11,312 nt of DNA from positions 1 to 11,312 of the forward strand of contig JALWUB010000456.1 in NCBI GenBank assembly GCA_026993275.1. Direction: 5' to 3'. Each line of letters starts with the position of its first letter. The first letter of the stretch is position 1. A model generated the notes under the pieces. The model was not told where the DNA came from. It did not search any database and was given only the letters and a program-made list of their open reading frames with translations. Shown here piece by piece: positions 1-7,824 of the stretch. The stretch comes from Robiginitomaculum sp. (GTDB lineage: Bacteria; Pseudomonadota; Alphaproteobacteria; Caulobacterales; Maricaulaceae). A program made the position numbers and the translations under genes.

Positions 1-2
1 CT

Positions 3-269
3 GAATACAAGGGCGACAAATACCATTTCTGCTCGGACCCGTGCAAAGCCATTTTTGACAACGAGCCGGAGAAATACGTGCAGGCCTGGCTGCCGCCGCA
101 GCAGATCTTCCAGGGCAATTGCGGCGGTGAAGGCCTCGAGAACGTCCTCAAATGGTACAACATTCATGTGGGCGCAGACAATATGGACTACGTCGGCTCG
201 CCCGATGAGCAGCGCTGGAAGGCCTGGACCGGCGCCGCGCAGGGCAAACCCAGCAAGGCAGCGTCCTGA
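3..269 (+). CDS. dmpN: Phenol hydroxylase large (oxygenase alpha, P3) subunit, C-terminal fragment
   Basis: This is the last 88 codons of a gene that begins left of the window; the reading frame is open from base 3 to TGA at 267-269. The visible part resembles the C-terminal tail of DmpN-type phenol hydroxylase alpha subunits. It has a YHS-like metal-binding motif with two cysteines four residues apart (codons at 30-32 and 42-44, motif FCSDPC), then a segment with EPEKY, QAWLP and GNCGG followed by VLKWYN. In the family the alpha subunit carries the carboxylate-bridged di-iron centre that inserts oxygen into phenol to give catechol; those di-iron ligands lie upstream and are not visible here. 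The next two genes encode the matching DmpO and DmpP components, which supports the call. Identification as phenol hydroxylase rather than another di-iron monooxygenase rests on the tail and these neighbours. Confidence 0.88.
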   Translation, partial: EYKGDKYHFCSDPCKAIFDNEPEKYVQAWLPPQQIFQGNCGGEGLENVLKWYNIHVGADNMDYVGSPDEQRWKAWTGAAQGKPSKAAS

Positions 270-277
270 ATCATCTC

Positions 278-283
278 AAGGAG
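278..283 (+). promoter_or_regulatory. Ribosome binding site of dmpO
   Basis: AAGGAG lies 7 nt before the ATG at 291, a near-consensus Shine-Dalgarno site. It sits in the 21-nt gap after the large-subunit stop codon and supports the chosen start of the small subunit gene. Confidence 0.75.
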
Positions 284-290
284 TTAGATC

Positions 291-650
291 ATGAGCGTGA
301 CCGCAATCGGCGACTATCCGGCGATCGTCAAGGATGGCGTGGAAAATTTCCATGGCAATGTGATGGTGGCCGTGGGCTGGGACCAGCATTTGATGATCAG
401 CTCACCCATGGCCTTTCCACTGCCGCCGGACATGCCTTTCGGGGCGCTGGTCAGCGAGGTCATGCCGGTAGCCTATTCGGCGCATCCGGACTGGGCAAAA
501 ATCGACTGGGACACGGTGCAATGGATGCTTGATGGCCAGGCCTTCACCCCGGATTTCGCAAAGAGCCTCAAGGATAACGGCATTGGCCACAAGTCGGTCG
601 TGCGCTTCAAGACCCCGGGCCTGAATGGCATAGGCGGCAGCGGCAGCTAG
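291..650 (+). CDS. dmpO: Phenol hydroxylase P4 subunit (DmpO family)
   Basis: A 119-residue protein that matches the DmpO/PheA4/MhqO-like family in length and in its central region. Recognisable parts are VAVGWDQHLM near residues 27-36, the proline-rich FPLPPDMPFG near 42-51, and a tryptophan-rich segment with HPDW and IDWDTVQW around residues 65-78. In the family this small protein forms the gamma subunit of the (alpha beta gamma)2 hydroxylase together with DmpL and DmpN; it has no redox centre of its own. The gene starts 21 nt after the large subunit with a good ribosome binding site and is followed 6 nt later by the reductase gene, the usual dmpN-O-P order. The C-terminus is glycine- and serine-rich (GIGGSGS) and looks flexible. 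Confidence 0.9.
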   Translation: MSVTAIGDYPAIVKDGVENFHGNVMVAVGWDQHLMISSPMAFPLPPDMPFGALVSEVMPVAYSAHPDWAKIDWDTVQWMLDGQAFTPDFAKSLKDNGIGHKSVVRFKTPGLNGIGGSGS

Positions 651-656
651 GCAGCG

Positions 657-1721
657 ATGAGCTATCAGGTCACCATAGAGCCCCTGGGCGAAACCATCGA
701 GGTCGAAGAAGGCCAGAGCCTTCTGGACGCAGCCTTGCGCAACGGCGTTTATCTGCCCCATGCCTGCGGCCATGGCCTCTGTGCCACCTGCAAGGTGGAT
801 ATTCTCGAAGGCGAGGTGGACTATGGCGATGCCTCTCCCTTTGCCCTGATGGACATGGAGCGGGATGAGGGCAAATGCCTGGCCTGCTGCGCCACGCCGC
901 AAAGCGATCTGGTGATCGAGGCCGATATTGAAGAAGACGAGGACGCCAAACACTATCCGGTGCATGACTTTACGGCCACAGTCAGCGCCATTGAAACCCT
1001 GACCCCGCGCATCAAGGGCATTACCCTTGATCTGGGCGATGCGGAAATCATCTTTCAGGCAGGGCAGTATATCAACCTGCTGGTGCCGGGCCTGGAAACG
1101 GCGCCACGGGCATTTTCCATTGCTTCGCCGCCTTCACAAAAAAACCGGATCGAGTTGAATGTCTGCCTGGTCGAGGGCGGTGCCGCCACCGGCTATCTGC
1201 ACCATGACCTGGCCGTTGGCGACAGCTTGCGCTTTTCCGGTCCCTACGGGCAGTTCTTTGTGCGCAAGTCCGCGCCAGAACCGCTGTTGTTCCTGGCTGG
1301 CGGATCGGGGCTGTCCAGCCCCAAGTCAATGATCCTCGATCTTCTGGAAGAGGGTGATGAGCGGCCGATCACGCTGATTTACGGGGCCCGCAACCAGGCA
1401 GAAATTTACAACAGGGACCTGTTCGAGGCGCTGGCCCGCAGCCACGCAAATTTCACCTATCTGCCGGCGCTGTCCGAAGAACCGGAAGACTCTGGCTGGA
1501 CCGGTTTGCGCGGCTTCGTGCATGAAGCCGCCGCCGAGCATTTCGGCGGGCGTTTTGAGGGCCACAAGGCCTATCTGTGCGGCCCGCCGCCGATGATTGA
1601 TGCCTGTATCACCACCCTGATGCGTGGACGCCTGTTCGAGAAGGACATGTTCACGGAGAATTTCTACTCGGCCGCAAACCGGGATGAAAAACCCAAAAGC
1701 CCCCTGTTCAAGGCGATCTGA
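657..1721 (+). CDS. dmpP: Phenol hydroxylase reductase, [2Fe-2S]/FAD (P5 component)
   Basis: This 354-residue protein is the NADH-dependent reductase that passes electrons to the phenol hydroxylase. The order of domains is clear. An N-terminal plant-type [2Fe-2S] ferredoxin domain has cysteines 37, 42, 45 and 77 (CGHGLCATC, then LAC). A ferredoxin-reductase-type FAD domain follows, with RAFSIASPP at 151-159 and GPYGQFF near 195-201. An NAD-binding domain carries LAGGSGLSSPKSM at 213-225 and CGPPPMIDAC from residue 308. The length equals that of known DmpP-type reductases (about 350). The ATG at 657 has no strong Shine-Dalgarno site and lies 6 nt after the dmpO stop, so translation is probably coupled. 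The TGA overlaps the start of the next gene by 1 nt. Related reductases serve toluene and other monooxygenases; the neighbouring dmpN and dmpO fix the assignment. Confidence 0.95.
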   Translation: MSYQVTIEPLGETIEVEEGQSLLDAALRNGVYLPHACGHGLCATCKVDILEGEVDYGDASPFALMDMERDEGKCLACCATPQSDLVIEADIEEDEDAKHYPVHDFTATVSAIETLTPRIKGITLDLGDAEIIFQAGQYINLLVPGLETAPRAFSIASPPSQKNRIELNVCLVEGGAATGYLHHDLAVGDSLRFSGPYGQFFVRKSAPEPLLFLAGGSGLSSPKSMILDLLEEGDERPITLIYGARNQAEIYNRDLFEALARSHANFTYLPALSEEPEDSGWTGLRGFVHEAAAEHFGGRFEGHKAYLCGPPPMIDACITTLMRGRLFEKDMFTENFYSAANRDEKPKSPLFKAI

Positions 1722-2080
1722 TGGCCAGGGAAACCCGACAGGCTGACAATGACGGGGCGCAGGTCTTTACCGTCGAGCTTCTGGATACAGGCGAGGTCTT
1801 TGCCTGTCCTGAAGACCAGACAGTGCTCAAGGCCATGCTGGCGCTGGGGCACAAGGGCATTCCATCGGGCTGTCATGGCGGCGGCTGCGGCGTGTGCATG
1901 GTCAAGGTGGAAAGGGGCGAGGTGCGCTCCCTGCCCATGAGCGCCGAACATATCGGCCCGCAGCAGCGGCGTGACAACATTGTGCTCGCCTGCCGCAGCT
2001 TTGCGCAATCGGACTTGCAGCTGTCGGTAGCCGGCAAGATGAAAATGAACATGAAGCCCCGTCGATACGGGTTTGTGTGA
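1721..2080 (+). CDS. dmpQ: XylT/DmpQ-type [2Fe-2S] ferredoxin
   Basis: A 119-residue plant-type ferredoxin with the four cluster cysteines at 51, 56, 59 and 91 (GCHGGGCGVC, then LAC). Ferredoxins of this family, located directly before catechol 2,3-dioxygenase genes, re-reduce the active-site iron of the dioxygenase when it has been oxidised by substituted catechols; XylT of the TOL plasmid is the studied case. Here the gene lies between the reductase and the dioxygenase, exactly as in the dmpPQB order. Its ATG overlaps the reductase TGA by 1 nt, with AAGG at 1710-1713 as a modest ribosome binding site. The last 15 residues are basic and methionine-rich (KMKMNMKPRR), which may help docking to an acidic partner, but that is inference. 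It is less likely to serve the hydroxylase, since DmpP carries its own cluster. Confidence 0.92.
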   Translation: MARETRQADNDGAQVFTVELLDTGEVFACPEDQTVLKAMLALGHKGIPSGCHGGGCGVCMVKVERGEVRSLPMSAEHIGPQQRRDNIVLACRSFAQSDLQLSVAGKMKMNMKPRRYGFV

Positions 2081-2092
2081 GTGAGGAAACGG

Positions 2093-2099
2093 AAGGAGG
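2093..2099 (+). promoter_or_regulatory. Strong ribosome binding site of catechol 2,3-dioxygenase
   Basis: AAGGAGG, a full Shine-Dalgarno match, ends 5 nt before the ATG at 2105. It decides the start: the frame is open back to a GTG at 2081, but that start would put this site inside the coding region and give an N-terminal extension unlike the family. This is one of the best ribosome binding sites in the window. Confidence 0.8.
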
Positions 2100-2104
2100 A
2101 AACC

Positions 2105-3049
2105 ATGGGTGTAATGCGAATCGGGCACGTCAATCTGCGTGTCCTCGACATGGATGCTGCGCTTGGCCACTATATCGGCGTGCTCGGCATGAGCAAAACC
2201 GGCGAAGACGAGGCCGGCAACATCTATCTGAAAGCCTGGGATGAATGGGACCGTTATTCGCTGATCCTGTCACCCTCCGACCGGGCCGGGATGAATCATA
2301 TCGCCTACAAGGTCGAGCATGATTCAGACCTGGATGCCTTGCGCCAGCGCGTCGAGGACTATGGCATCGCGGTCGAGGAAGTGCCTGCCGGGACGCTGCA
2401 ATATTGCGGCCGGGCCATGAAGTTCAACCTGCCCAGCGGCCATGAGTTTTATCTCTATGCGCAAAAGGAATTTGCCGGCAAGGCCGTTGGCGTCACCAAT
2501 CCCGACCCCTGGCCGCAAAACCGCACCGGGGCGGCGGTGCACTGGCTCGACCATGCCCTGCTGATCTGCGAGCTGAATCCGGAAAAAGGCATCAACAAGG
2601 TCGCCGAAAACATGGACTTCATGAAAAAGGCCCTGGACTTTTATCTGGCCGAACAGGTCATGGTCGGCCCCGATGGCGACATACCGGCAGCCGCCTGGAT
2701 GTTCCGCTCCAGCACGCCTCATGACATTGCCTTTGTGGGCGGCGAGAAGATGGGCTTTCACCATTGCGCCTTTTTCCTCGACAGCTGGGATGATGTGCTC
2801 AAGGCCGCCGACATCATGGCCATGAACAAGGTCAGGATCGATGTCACGCCCCAGCGTCACGGCATTACCCGGGGCTACACCATCTATTTCTTCGACCCCT
2901 CGGGCAATCGCAACGAGACCTTTGCCGGGCTGGGTTATCTGGCCCAGCCGGACATGCCGGTGATTACCTGGACCGAGCAAGAACTGGGCCGGGGCATTTT
3001 CTATCATACCGGCGAGCTCGTCCCCTCTTTCACCGACGTGTACACCTGA
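2105..3049 (+). CDS. dmpB: Catechol 2,3-dioxygenase (extradiol, vicinal oxygen chelate family)
   Basis: A 314-residue Fe(II) extradiol dioxygenase that cleaves catechol to 2-hydroxymuconic semialdehyde. Two vicinal-oxygen-chelate domains are visible. The N-terminal one begins at [10 protein letters not shown]. The C-terminal one holds the iron ligands H150 (WLDHALL), H220 ([12 protein letters not shown]) and E271 (GNRNETF), which correspond to H153, H214 and E265 of XylE. The active-site residues H206 (PHDIAF), H252 (RHG) and Y261 (IYFFDPSGN) are also in place. The spacing H220-H252-E271 equals that of XylE, while the stretch between H150 and H220 is 9 residues longer. That loop and the 314-residue length resemble the TbuE-like subgroup (I.2.C) more than XylE/DmpB (307 residues); the subgroup is from memory. 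The start at 2105 follows a strong ribosome binding site. Confidence 0.95.
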   Translation: MGVMRIGHVNLRVLDMDAALGHYIGVLGMSKTGEDEAGNIYLKAWDEWDRYSLILSPSDRAGMNHIAYKVEHDSDLDALRQRVEDYGIAVEEVPAGTLQYCGRAMKFNLPSGHEFYLYAQKEFAGKAVGVTNPDPWPQNRTGAAVHWLDHALLICELNPEKGINKVAENMDFMKKALDFYLAEQVMVGPDGDIPAAAWMFRSSTPHDIAFVGGEKMGFHHCAFFLDSWDDVLKAADIMAMNKVRIDVTPQRHGITRGYTIYFFDPSGNRNETFAGLGYLAQPDMPVITWTEQELGRGIFYHTGELVPSFTDVYT

Positions 3050-3059
3050 GGCGAAAATC

Positions 3060-3506
3060 GTGGGCACGGTATCGGTCATACAGCATGTGATAGAGGCGGC
3101 AGCCGCCTCTGCCGCCGTGCAGGCGGCGGTGCAGACGGCGCGCGAGCTGGACATCCGCATCAATGTGGCGGTGGTCGACAGTGGCGGCAATCTGGCCGCT
3201 TTCCTGCGCATGCCGGGAGCATTCTTGCACTCCATCAGCATTGCCATGGACAAGGCCTATACCGCCGCAGGCTTTGACCTGCCGACGGACCAGTTCGAGC
3301 AATTATTGCCTCAGGGGTCGCTGTTCCGGGACAGTTTTTTGCACCGGCCCAGGCTGGTGGCCTTTGGCGGCGGCCTGCCCATCAGGCACGGCGGCCACCT
3401 GCTGGGCGGCATCGGCATCTCTGGCGGCTCGGAAGACCAGGACAAGGCCTGTGCCACGGCGGGCCTGGATGCCATTGCCGCCATGGCCGGCGCACATTCG
3501 GGATGA
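3060..3506 (+). CDS. GlcG/HbpS-family (DUF336) protein
   Basis: A 148-residue protein of the GlcG/HbpS (DUF336) family. Family marks are the alanine-rich first helix, VAVVDSGGNLAAFLRM around residues 37-52, MDKAYTAAGF near 63-72, and the C-terminal GGGLPIRHGGHLLGGIGISGG followed by EDQDKACATAGLDAI. Members are small alpha/beta proteins; HbpS of Streptomyces binds haem, and GlcG and NahX-like members occur in catabolic operons with no proven role. It has no signal peptide, so it is probably cytoplasmic. The GTG start at 3060 lies 10 nt after the dioxygenase stop, with GAGG at 3048-3051 as ribosome binding site; no ATG is better placed. It sits between the ring-cleavage and dehydrogenase genes and is surely co-transcribed. 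Function is unknown; protection or repair of the dioxygenase, or handling of a labile intermediate, is only a guess. Confidence 0.88.
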   Translation: MGTVSVIQHVIEAAAASAAVQAAVQTARELDIRINVAVVDSGGNLAAFLRMPGAFLHSISIAMDKAYTAAGFDLPTDQFEQLLPQGSLFRDSFLHRPRLVAFGGGLPIRHGGHLLGGIGISGGSEDQDKACATAGLDAIAAMAGAHSG

Positions 3507-3516
3507 GGAAGCAAGC

Positions 3517-5010
3517 ATGAGTGTGGAAACAACGATTGAGGACCAAACAGACGTTGGCGAAGTTCAAAACTTCATCAATGGCGAATACTGCCCGTCCGGC
3601 TCGAAGCGGCTCTTTGAAAATCGCTCGCCAGCCAGCGGTGCCCTGCTGGCCATGGTCCATGAGGCCGATGAAAAAGACGTGGACCGTGCCGTTCGCGCGG
3701 CCCGGGCGGCCCTGCACGGGCCTTGGGGGCGCATGGATGTGGCCGAGCGCGCCGCGCTTCTGGAAAAGGTCGCTGACGAGATCAACAACCGTTTTGACGA
3801 TTTTCTGGCCGCCGAGATCGCCGATACCGGCAAGCCCGTTTCTCTCGCCTCGAAAATTGACATTCCGCGCGGTGCCGCCAATTTCAAGATGTTCACCGAT
3901 GTCATCAAGACCGCATCCACGGAAGCCTTTTCCAAGCCGGTCAATGGCGGGGCCATGCTCAATTATGCGGTGCGCAAGCCGCTGGGCGTGATCGCGGTGA
4001 TCTGCCCGTGGAATCTGCCCTTGCTGCTGATGACCTGGAAAGTGGGCCCGGCGCTGGCCTGCGGCAATACGGTGGTGGTCAAGCCCTCCGAAGAAACCCC
4101 GTCCACGGCGGCCCTGCTGGGTGAAGTGATGAATGCCTGCGGTGTGCCCGCCGGGGTTTACAATGTGGTCAATGGCTTCGGCCCGGATTCTGCCGGGGCC
4201 TTCCTGGCACGGCATCCCCTGGTCAACGGCATTACCTTTACCGGCGAAAGTGTCACCGGCGAAGCCATCATGCACGAGGCCGCCCACGGCACCCGCAAGG
4301 TGTCGCTGGAAATGGGTGGCAAGAACCCGGCTCTCGTCTTTGCCGATTGCGACATGGACGCGGCCATCGAGGGCACCTTGCGCTCGGTTTTTGCCAATTG
4401 CGGCCAGGTCTGCCTGGGCACGGAGCGGGTTTATGTGCAACGTCCGGTTTTCCAAGAGTTTCTGGAGCGCCTCAAGGCCGGGGCACGCACGCTGAAACTG
4501 GGCGCGCCCGATGATCCGCAAACCGGCATGGGGCCGCTGATCAGCGAGGAACACAAGCGCAAGGTTCTTTCCTATTACCAAAAGGCTGTGGCTGAAGGGG
4601 CCACGGTAGAGCTTGGCGGCGGTGTGCCCGACATGCCCCCTGCACTGCGCGACGGTCACTGGGTGGAGCCCACCATCTGGACCGGCGTTGATGATGATGC
4701 AGCCATTGTCCGCGAGGAAATTTTCGGGCCGTGCTGCGCGGTGCTGCCGTTTGATGACGAGGACGAGGTCATCCGGCGCGCCAATGATACGGAATATGGC
4801 CTGGCCGCTGCGGTCTGGACCCGTGATCTGGCCCGGGCGCACCGGGTTTCCGCGGCGCTGGATGTGGGCATTTGCTGGGTCAACAGCTGGTTCCTGCGCG
4901 ATTTGCGCACGCCCTTTGGCGGCACCAAGCATTCCGGAATTGGCCGCGAAGGCGGCCTGCACTCGCTCGAATTCTATACCGAGCTTGAAAACATCTGCAT
5001 CAAGTTCTGA
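3517..5010 (+). CDS. dmpC: 2-Hydroxymuconic semialdehyde dehydrogenase
   Basis: A 497-residue NAD-dependent aldehyde dehydrogenase that oxidises 2-hydroxymuconic semialdehyde to 2-hydroxymuconate (4-oxalocrotonate branch). Aldehyde dehydrogenase features are complete: CPWNLPL with N166, the cofactor lysine K189 in VVVKPSEETPS, FTGESVTG at 241-248, the general base E265 in LEMGGKNP, the catalytic C299 in NCGQVCLGTERV, and EEIFGP at 400-405. The GQVCLGTERVYV block is typical of the DmpC/XylG/AphC subgroup. The protein is about ten residues longer than XylG (486), the difference lying at the N-terminus. The frame is open far upstream (to 3163), but ATG 3517 is chosen because GAGGAA at 3505-3510 precedes it and the upstream part overlaps the DUF336 gene. 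Position in the operon supports the substrate assignment; related aminomuconate dehydrogenases are the main alternative. Confidence 0.93.
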   Translation: MSVETTIEDQTDVGEVQNFINGEYCPSGSKRLFENRSPASGALLAMVHEADEKDVDRAVRAARAALHGPWGRMDVAERAALLEKVADEINNRFDDFLAAEIADTGKPVSLASKIDIPRGAANFKMFTDVIKTASTEAFSKPVNGGAMLNYAVRKPLGVIAVICPWNLPLLLMTWKVGPALACGNTVVVKPSEETPSTAALLGEVMNACGVPAGVYNVVNGFGPDSAGAFLARHPLVNGITFTGESVTGEAIMHEAAHGTRKVSLEMGGKNPALVFADCDMDAAIEGTLRSVFANCGQVCLGTERVYVQRPVFQEFLERLKAGARTLKLGAPDDPQTGMGPLISEEHKRKVLSYYQKAVAEGATVELGGGVPDMPPALRDGHWVEPTIWTGVDDDAAIVREEIFGPCCAVLPFDDEDEVIRRANDTEYGLAAAVWTRDLARAHRVSAALDVGICWVNSWFLRDLRTPFGGTKHSGIGREGGLHSLEFYTELENICIKF

Positions 5011-5021
5011 AGGGCGCAGGG

Positions 5022-5837
5022 ATGACCACGGATCAAGACATTGAAAATGCTGCGCTGGCATTACGCGCCAGTTATGAAAATGGCACGCCTTGCGCACCAG
5101 TGCGCGAGGCCATCCGCCCAGGCGGTCTGGAGGCTGCCTATGCGGTGCAGGAGGTCAATACCCGCCACTGGCTGGAAGCCGGGCGGCGGCTCAGCGGCCG
5201 CAAGATCGGGCTGACCTCACACGCCGTGCAACGCCAGCTTGGCGTCGACCAGCCCGATTACGGCATGCTGTTTGCCGACATGGATGTGCCGGAAGGTGCC
5301 GAAATTGACCTGGGCCGGGTCCTGCAACCCAAGGCGGAGGCGGAGATCGCCTTTGTGCTGGGCCGCGATCTGGACATGGACCATGTCACCAGCGCCGATG
5401 TTCTGCGTGCCGTGGACTATGCCGTGCCAGCGCTGGAGATTGTCGGCAGCCGGGTCGCCAACTGGGACATCAAGATCTGGGATACCATTGCCGACAATGC
5501 CTCCAGCGGCCTTTACGTGCTCGGCACCCGGCCGCACCGGCTGGGCGATGTTGATCTTGCGCTCTGCGGCATGGTGATCGAGCGCGCCGGCGAACCGGTT
5601 TCCATTGGTGCCGGGGCGGCTTGTCTTGGCAATCCGCTCAATGCTGCCGTCTGGCTGGCCCAGACCATGGTTTTGGCCGGGCGTCCCCTGCTGGCAGGCG
5701 ACGTGGTGCTGACCGGAGCGCTGGGCCCCATGGTGGATGTCTCGCCGGGCGATGTCCTCAACGTGAAAGTCAATGGCTTTGGCCGGGTGCGCGCCGCCTT
5801 TGCCGCGCAGAACAACAAACAGGAGAGCGAGCAATGA
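5022..5837 (+). CDS. dmpE: 2-Oxopent-4-enoate (2-hydroxypenta-2,4-dienoate) hydratase
   Basis: A 271-residue member of the hydratase/decarboxylase family (fumarylacetoacetase-like fold) that adds water to 2-hydroxypenta-2,4-dienoate to form 4-hydroxy-2-oxovalerate. Typical features are [12 protein letters not shown] at 59-70, the metal-binding acidic residues E106, E108 and E139 ([10 protein letters not shown] and ALEIVGSR), and [12 protein letters not shown] at 153-164. It is assigned as hydratase rather than decarboxylase because IGLTS.AVQ..LGV, QPDYG and IADNAS..L match DmpE/XylJ/MhpD, while the second paralogue (7821-8591) carries the DmpH-type motifs. It begins 11 nt after the dehydrogenase gene with AAGGGC at 5010-5015. 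Its last four bases overlap dmpF (ATGA). In characterised pathways the hydratase forms a complex with the decarboxylase. Confidence 0.92.
   Translation: MTTDQDIENAALALRASYENGTPCAPVREAIRPGGLEAAYAVQEVNTRHWLEAGRRLSGRKIGLTSHAVQRQLGVDQPDYGMLFADMDVPEGAEIDLGRVLQPKAEAEIAFVLGRDLDMDHVTSADVLRAVDYAVPALEIVGSRVANWDIKIWDTIADNASSGLYVLGTRPHRLGDVDLALCGMVIERAGEPVSIGAGAACLGNPLNAAVWLAQTMVLAGRPLLAGDVVLTGALGPMVDVSPGDVLNVKVNGFGRVRAAFAAQNNKQESEQ
5821..5827 (+). promoter_or_regulatory. Ribosome binding site of dmpF
   Basis: AGGAGAG lies 6 nt before the ATG at 5834, inside the last codons of dmpE. It fixes the start of the acetaldehyde dehydrogenase, whose frame is open further upstream (to 5621), and fits a coupled ATGA junction. 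Confidence 0.7.
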
Positions 5838-6784
5838 GCGAGGCAAAAACAGGCTGCGCCATCATCGGGTCAGGCAATATCGGTTCGGACCTGATGATCA
5901 AGATCAAGCGCTATTCGAAAATCCTGGAGATGCTGGCCATGGTCGGCATTGACCCGGAATCGGACGGTCTGGCCCGGGCCCGGCGCATGGGCATAGCGAC
6001 AACGCACGAAGGCATAGACGGGCTTCTGGCCATGCCGGAATTTGCCAATATCGAGATTGTCTTTGATGCCACCTCTGCCGGGGCTCATGCCCATCATGCA
6101 GAAATTCTCAAATCGCACGGCAAGATCGCCGTTGACCTGACCCCGGCCGCCCTGGGGCCTTATGTGGTGCCGGTGGTCAATGCCGATGCGTGTCTTGACC
6201 ATGACAATGTCAACATGGTCACCTGCGGCGGCCAGGCCACCATCCCCATGGTGCATGCGGTCAGCCGGGTGGCCGAACGGGTGCCCTATGCGGAGATCGT
6301 CGCCTCGATCTCCTCGCGCTCTGCCGGACCCGGCACCCGTGCCAATATCGACGAGTTCACCGAAACCACGGCGCTGGCGGTCGAGAAGATCGGCGGTGCC
6401 GAAAAAGGCAAGGCGATCATCATCCTCAACCCTGCCGAGCCGCCTTTGCTGATGCGTGACACGGTATTTGTGCTCTCTCAGGGGGCCGGGGAAGAGGACA
6501 TTCGCCGCTCGGTCGCCCAGATGGTCGAACAGGTGCAGGCCTATGTGCCCGGTTATCGCTTGAAGCAGGAGGTGCAGTTTGAGCGCTTTGGCGCCAACCA
6601 CCCGATCAGCATTCCCGGCCTGGGCACGTTCGAGGGGCTGAAAACCTCCATTTTTCTCGAAGTCGAAGGGGCTGCCGACTATCTGCCCGCCTATGCCGGC
6701 AATCTCGACATCATGACCTCGGCAGCCATGGCGACCGCAGAGCGCATTGCCCAGCATCGATTTGGCAAGGAGGCCGCAGCATGA
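5834..6784 (+). CDS. dmpF: Acetaldehyde dehydrogenase (acylating)
   Basis: A 316-residue enzyme that converts acetaldehyde, CoA and NAD+ to acetyl-CoA in the last step of the meta-cleavage route. The N-terminal Rossmann motif [11 protein letters not shown] is at residues 10-20, the catalytic cysteine is C131 in [13 protein letters not shown], and D209 (MRDT) and the C-terminal [10 protein letters not shown] at 289-298 match the family. The length agrees with DmpF (312). It overlaps dmpE and dmpG by 4 nt (ATGA) on either side. In the family it is a soluble cytoplasmic dimer tightly bound to the aldolase DmpG, which passes acetaldehyde through an internal channel; the direct coupling of the two genes fits equal production. 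The start at 5834 is chosen from the ribosome binding site and from the Rossmann motif lying close to the N-terminus. Confidence 0.96.
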   Translation: MSEAKTGCAIIGSGNIGSDLMIKIKRYSKILEMLAMVGIDPESDGLARARRMGIATTHEGIDGLLAMPEFANIEIVFDATSAGAHAHHAEILKSHGKIAVDLTPAALGPYVVPVVNADACLDHDNVNMVTCGGQATIPMVHAVSRVAERVPYAEIVASISSRSAGPGTRANIDEFTETTALAVEKIGGAEKGKAIIILNPAEPPLLMRDTVFVLSQGAGEEDIRRSVAQMVEQVQAYVPGYRLKQEVQFERFGANHPISIPGLGTFEGLKTSIFLEVEGAADYLPAYAGNLDIMTSAAMATAERIAQHRFGKEAAA

Positions 6785-7824
6785 GTGGTGCATTCAACCC
6801 TTGCGAGGACAGGCTCTATATCCAGGACGTAACCTTGCGTGACGGCATGCATGCCATCCGCCACATGTATGGCATAGATCATGTGCAGGCGATTGCCCGG
6901 GCGCTGGACAAGGCCGGAGTGGCCGCCATCGAGGTGGCCCATGGCGATGGCCTGGCCGGCACCAGCTTCAATTATGGCTTTGGTGCCCATACCGACTGGG
7001 AATGGATCGAGGCCGTTGCCGATGTCATCGAAAACGCTACCCTGACCACCTTGCTGCTGCCCGGCATTGGCACCGTGCACGAACTGCGCCGGGCCTATGA
7101 TCTGGGGGTGCGCTCGGTGCGTATCGCCACCCATTGCACCGAGGCGGACATTTCTGCCCAGCATATCGGCATGGCCCGCGAACTGGGCATGGATGTGGCC
7201 GGTTTCTTGATGATGTCACACATGATCGGGCCGGACGAACTGGCCGAACAGGCCAAATTGATGGAATCATATGGCGCCCAGTGCATTTATGTCACCGATT
7301 CCGGCGGTGCGCTGGACATGGACGGGGTTGCTGCCCGCCTGCAGGCCTATGACCGGGTGCTGGAGCCGGAGACTCAGCGGGGCATACACGCCCACCACAA
7401 TCTGTCCCTGGGCGTCGCCAATTCCATTGTTGCCGTCCAGCACGGCGCCATTCGTGTCGATGCCTCGCTGGCCGGCATGGGGGCCGGGGCCGGCAACGCG
7501 CCGCTGGAGGTGTTCATTGCCGCCGCAGACCGCAAGGGCTGGAACCACGGCGCCGATCTTTTTGCCCTGATGGATGCCGCCGAAGAGCTGGTGCGGCCCT
7601 TGCAGGACCGCCCGGTGCAGGTGGACCGCGAAACCCTCTCGCTGGGTTATGCGGGGGTTTATTCCTCGTTTTTGCGCCATGCGGAAACGGCCGCCGAAAA
7701 TTACGGCATGGACGTGCGCGAAATCCTGGTCGAACTCGGCCGCCGCCGCATGGTTGGCGGCCAGGAGGACATGATTGTCGATGTGGCGCTTGATCTGCGA
7801 GCCGGCAAGGGGAGTGCCGCATGA
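6781..7824 (+). CDS. dmpG: 4-Hydroxy-2-oxovalerate aldolase
   Basis: A 347-residue Mn2+-dependent class II aldolase that cleaves 4-hydroxy-2-oxovalerate into pyruvate and acetaldehyde. The TIM-barrel start [12 protein letters not shown] gives R20, D21 and H24, matching R17, D18 and H21 of DmpG. The metal-binding histidines are H203 and H205 in [11 protein letters not shown], and Y294 (GVYSSF) corresponds to Y291. Other family segments are [16 protein letters not shown] near residues 45-62 and [13 protein letters not shown] further on. The C-terminal part (from about residue 275) is the DmpG-type communication domain that contacts the dehydrogenase. The gene overlaps dmpF and dmpH by 4 nt each, so the three are probably translated together. 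No key residue is missing, and the protein appears complete. Confidence 0.96.
   Translation: MSGAFNPCEDRLYIQDVTLRDGMHAIRHMYGIDHVQAIARALDKAGVAAIEVAHGDGLAGTSFNYGFGAHTDWEWIEAVADVIENATLTTLLLPGIGTVHELRRAYDLGVRSVRIATHCTEADISAQHIGMARELGMDVAGFLMMSHMIGPDELAEQAKLMESYGAQCIYVTDSGGALDMDGVAARLQAYDRVLEPETQRGIHAHHNLSLGVANSIVAVQHGAIRVDASLAGMGAGAGNAPLEVFIAAADRKGWNHGADLFALMDAAEELVRPLQDRPVQVDRETLSLGYAGVYSSFLRHAETAAENYGMDVREILVELGRRRMVGGQEDMIVDVALDLRAGKGSAA

Noticed and set aside
2324..3253. A 309-codon minus-strand frame opposite the dioxygenase gene
   Set aside because: Shadow of the dioxygenase with no family resemblance and no ribosome binding site noted.
3163..3516. N-terminal extension of the dehydrogenase frame to 3163
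   Set aside because: The extension is out of frame with, and lies on top of, the well-conserved DUF336 gene; ATG 3517 has a ribosome binding site and gives the family length.
3382..5097. A 571-codon open frame on the minus strand opposite the dehydrogenase gene
   Set aside because: It mirrors the strong third-position GC of the sense gene, has no recognisable domain, is rich in His, Gly, Ala and Arg as shadow frames are, and overlaps a complete aldehyde dehydrogenase with all catalytic residues.
5621..5833. N-terminal extension of the dmpF frame to 5621
   Set aside because: It overlaps the conserved end of dmpE and would push the Rossmann motif far from the N-terminus; ATG 5834 has a good ribosome binding site.
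5870..6793. A 307-codon minus-strand frame opposite dmpF
   Set aside because: The sense strand encodes an intact acetaldehyde dehydrogenase; the antisense translation shows no domain.
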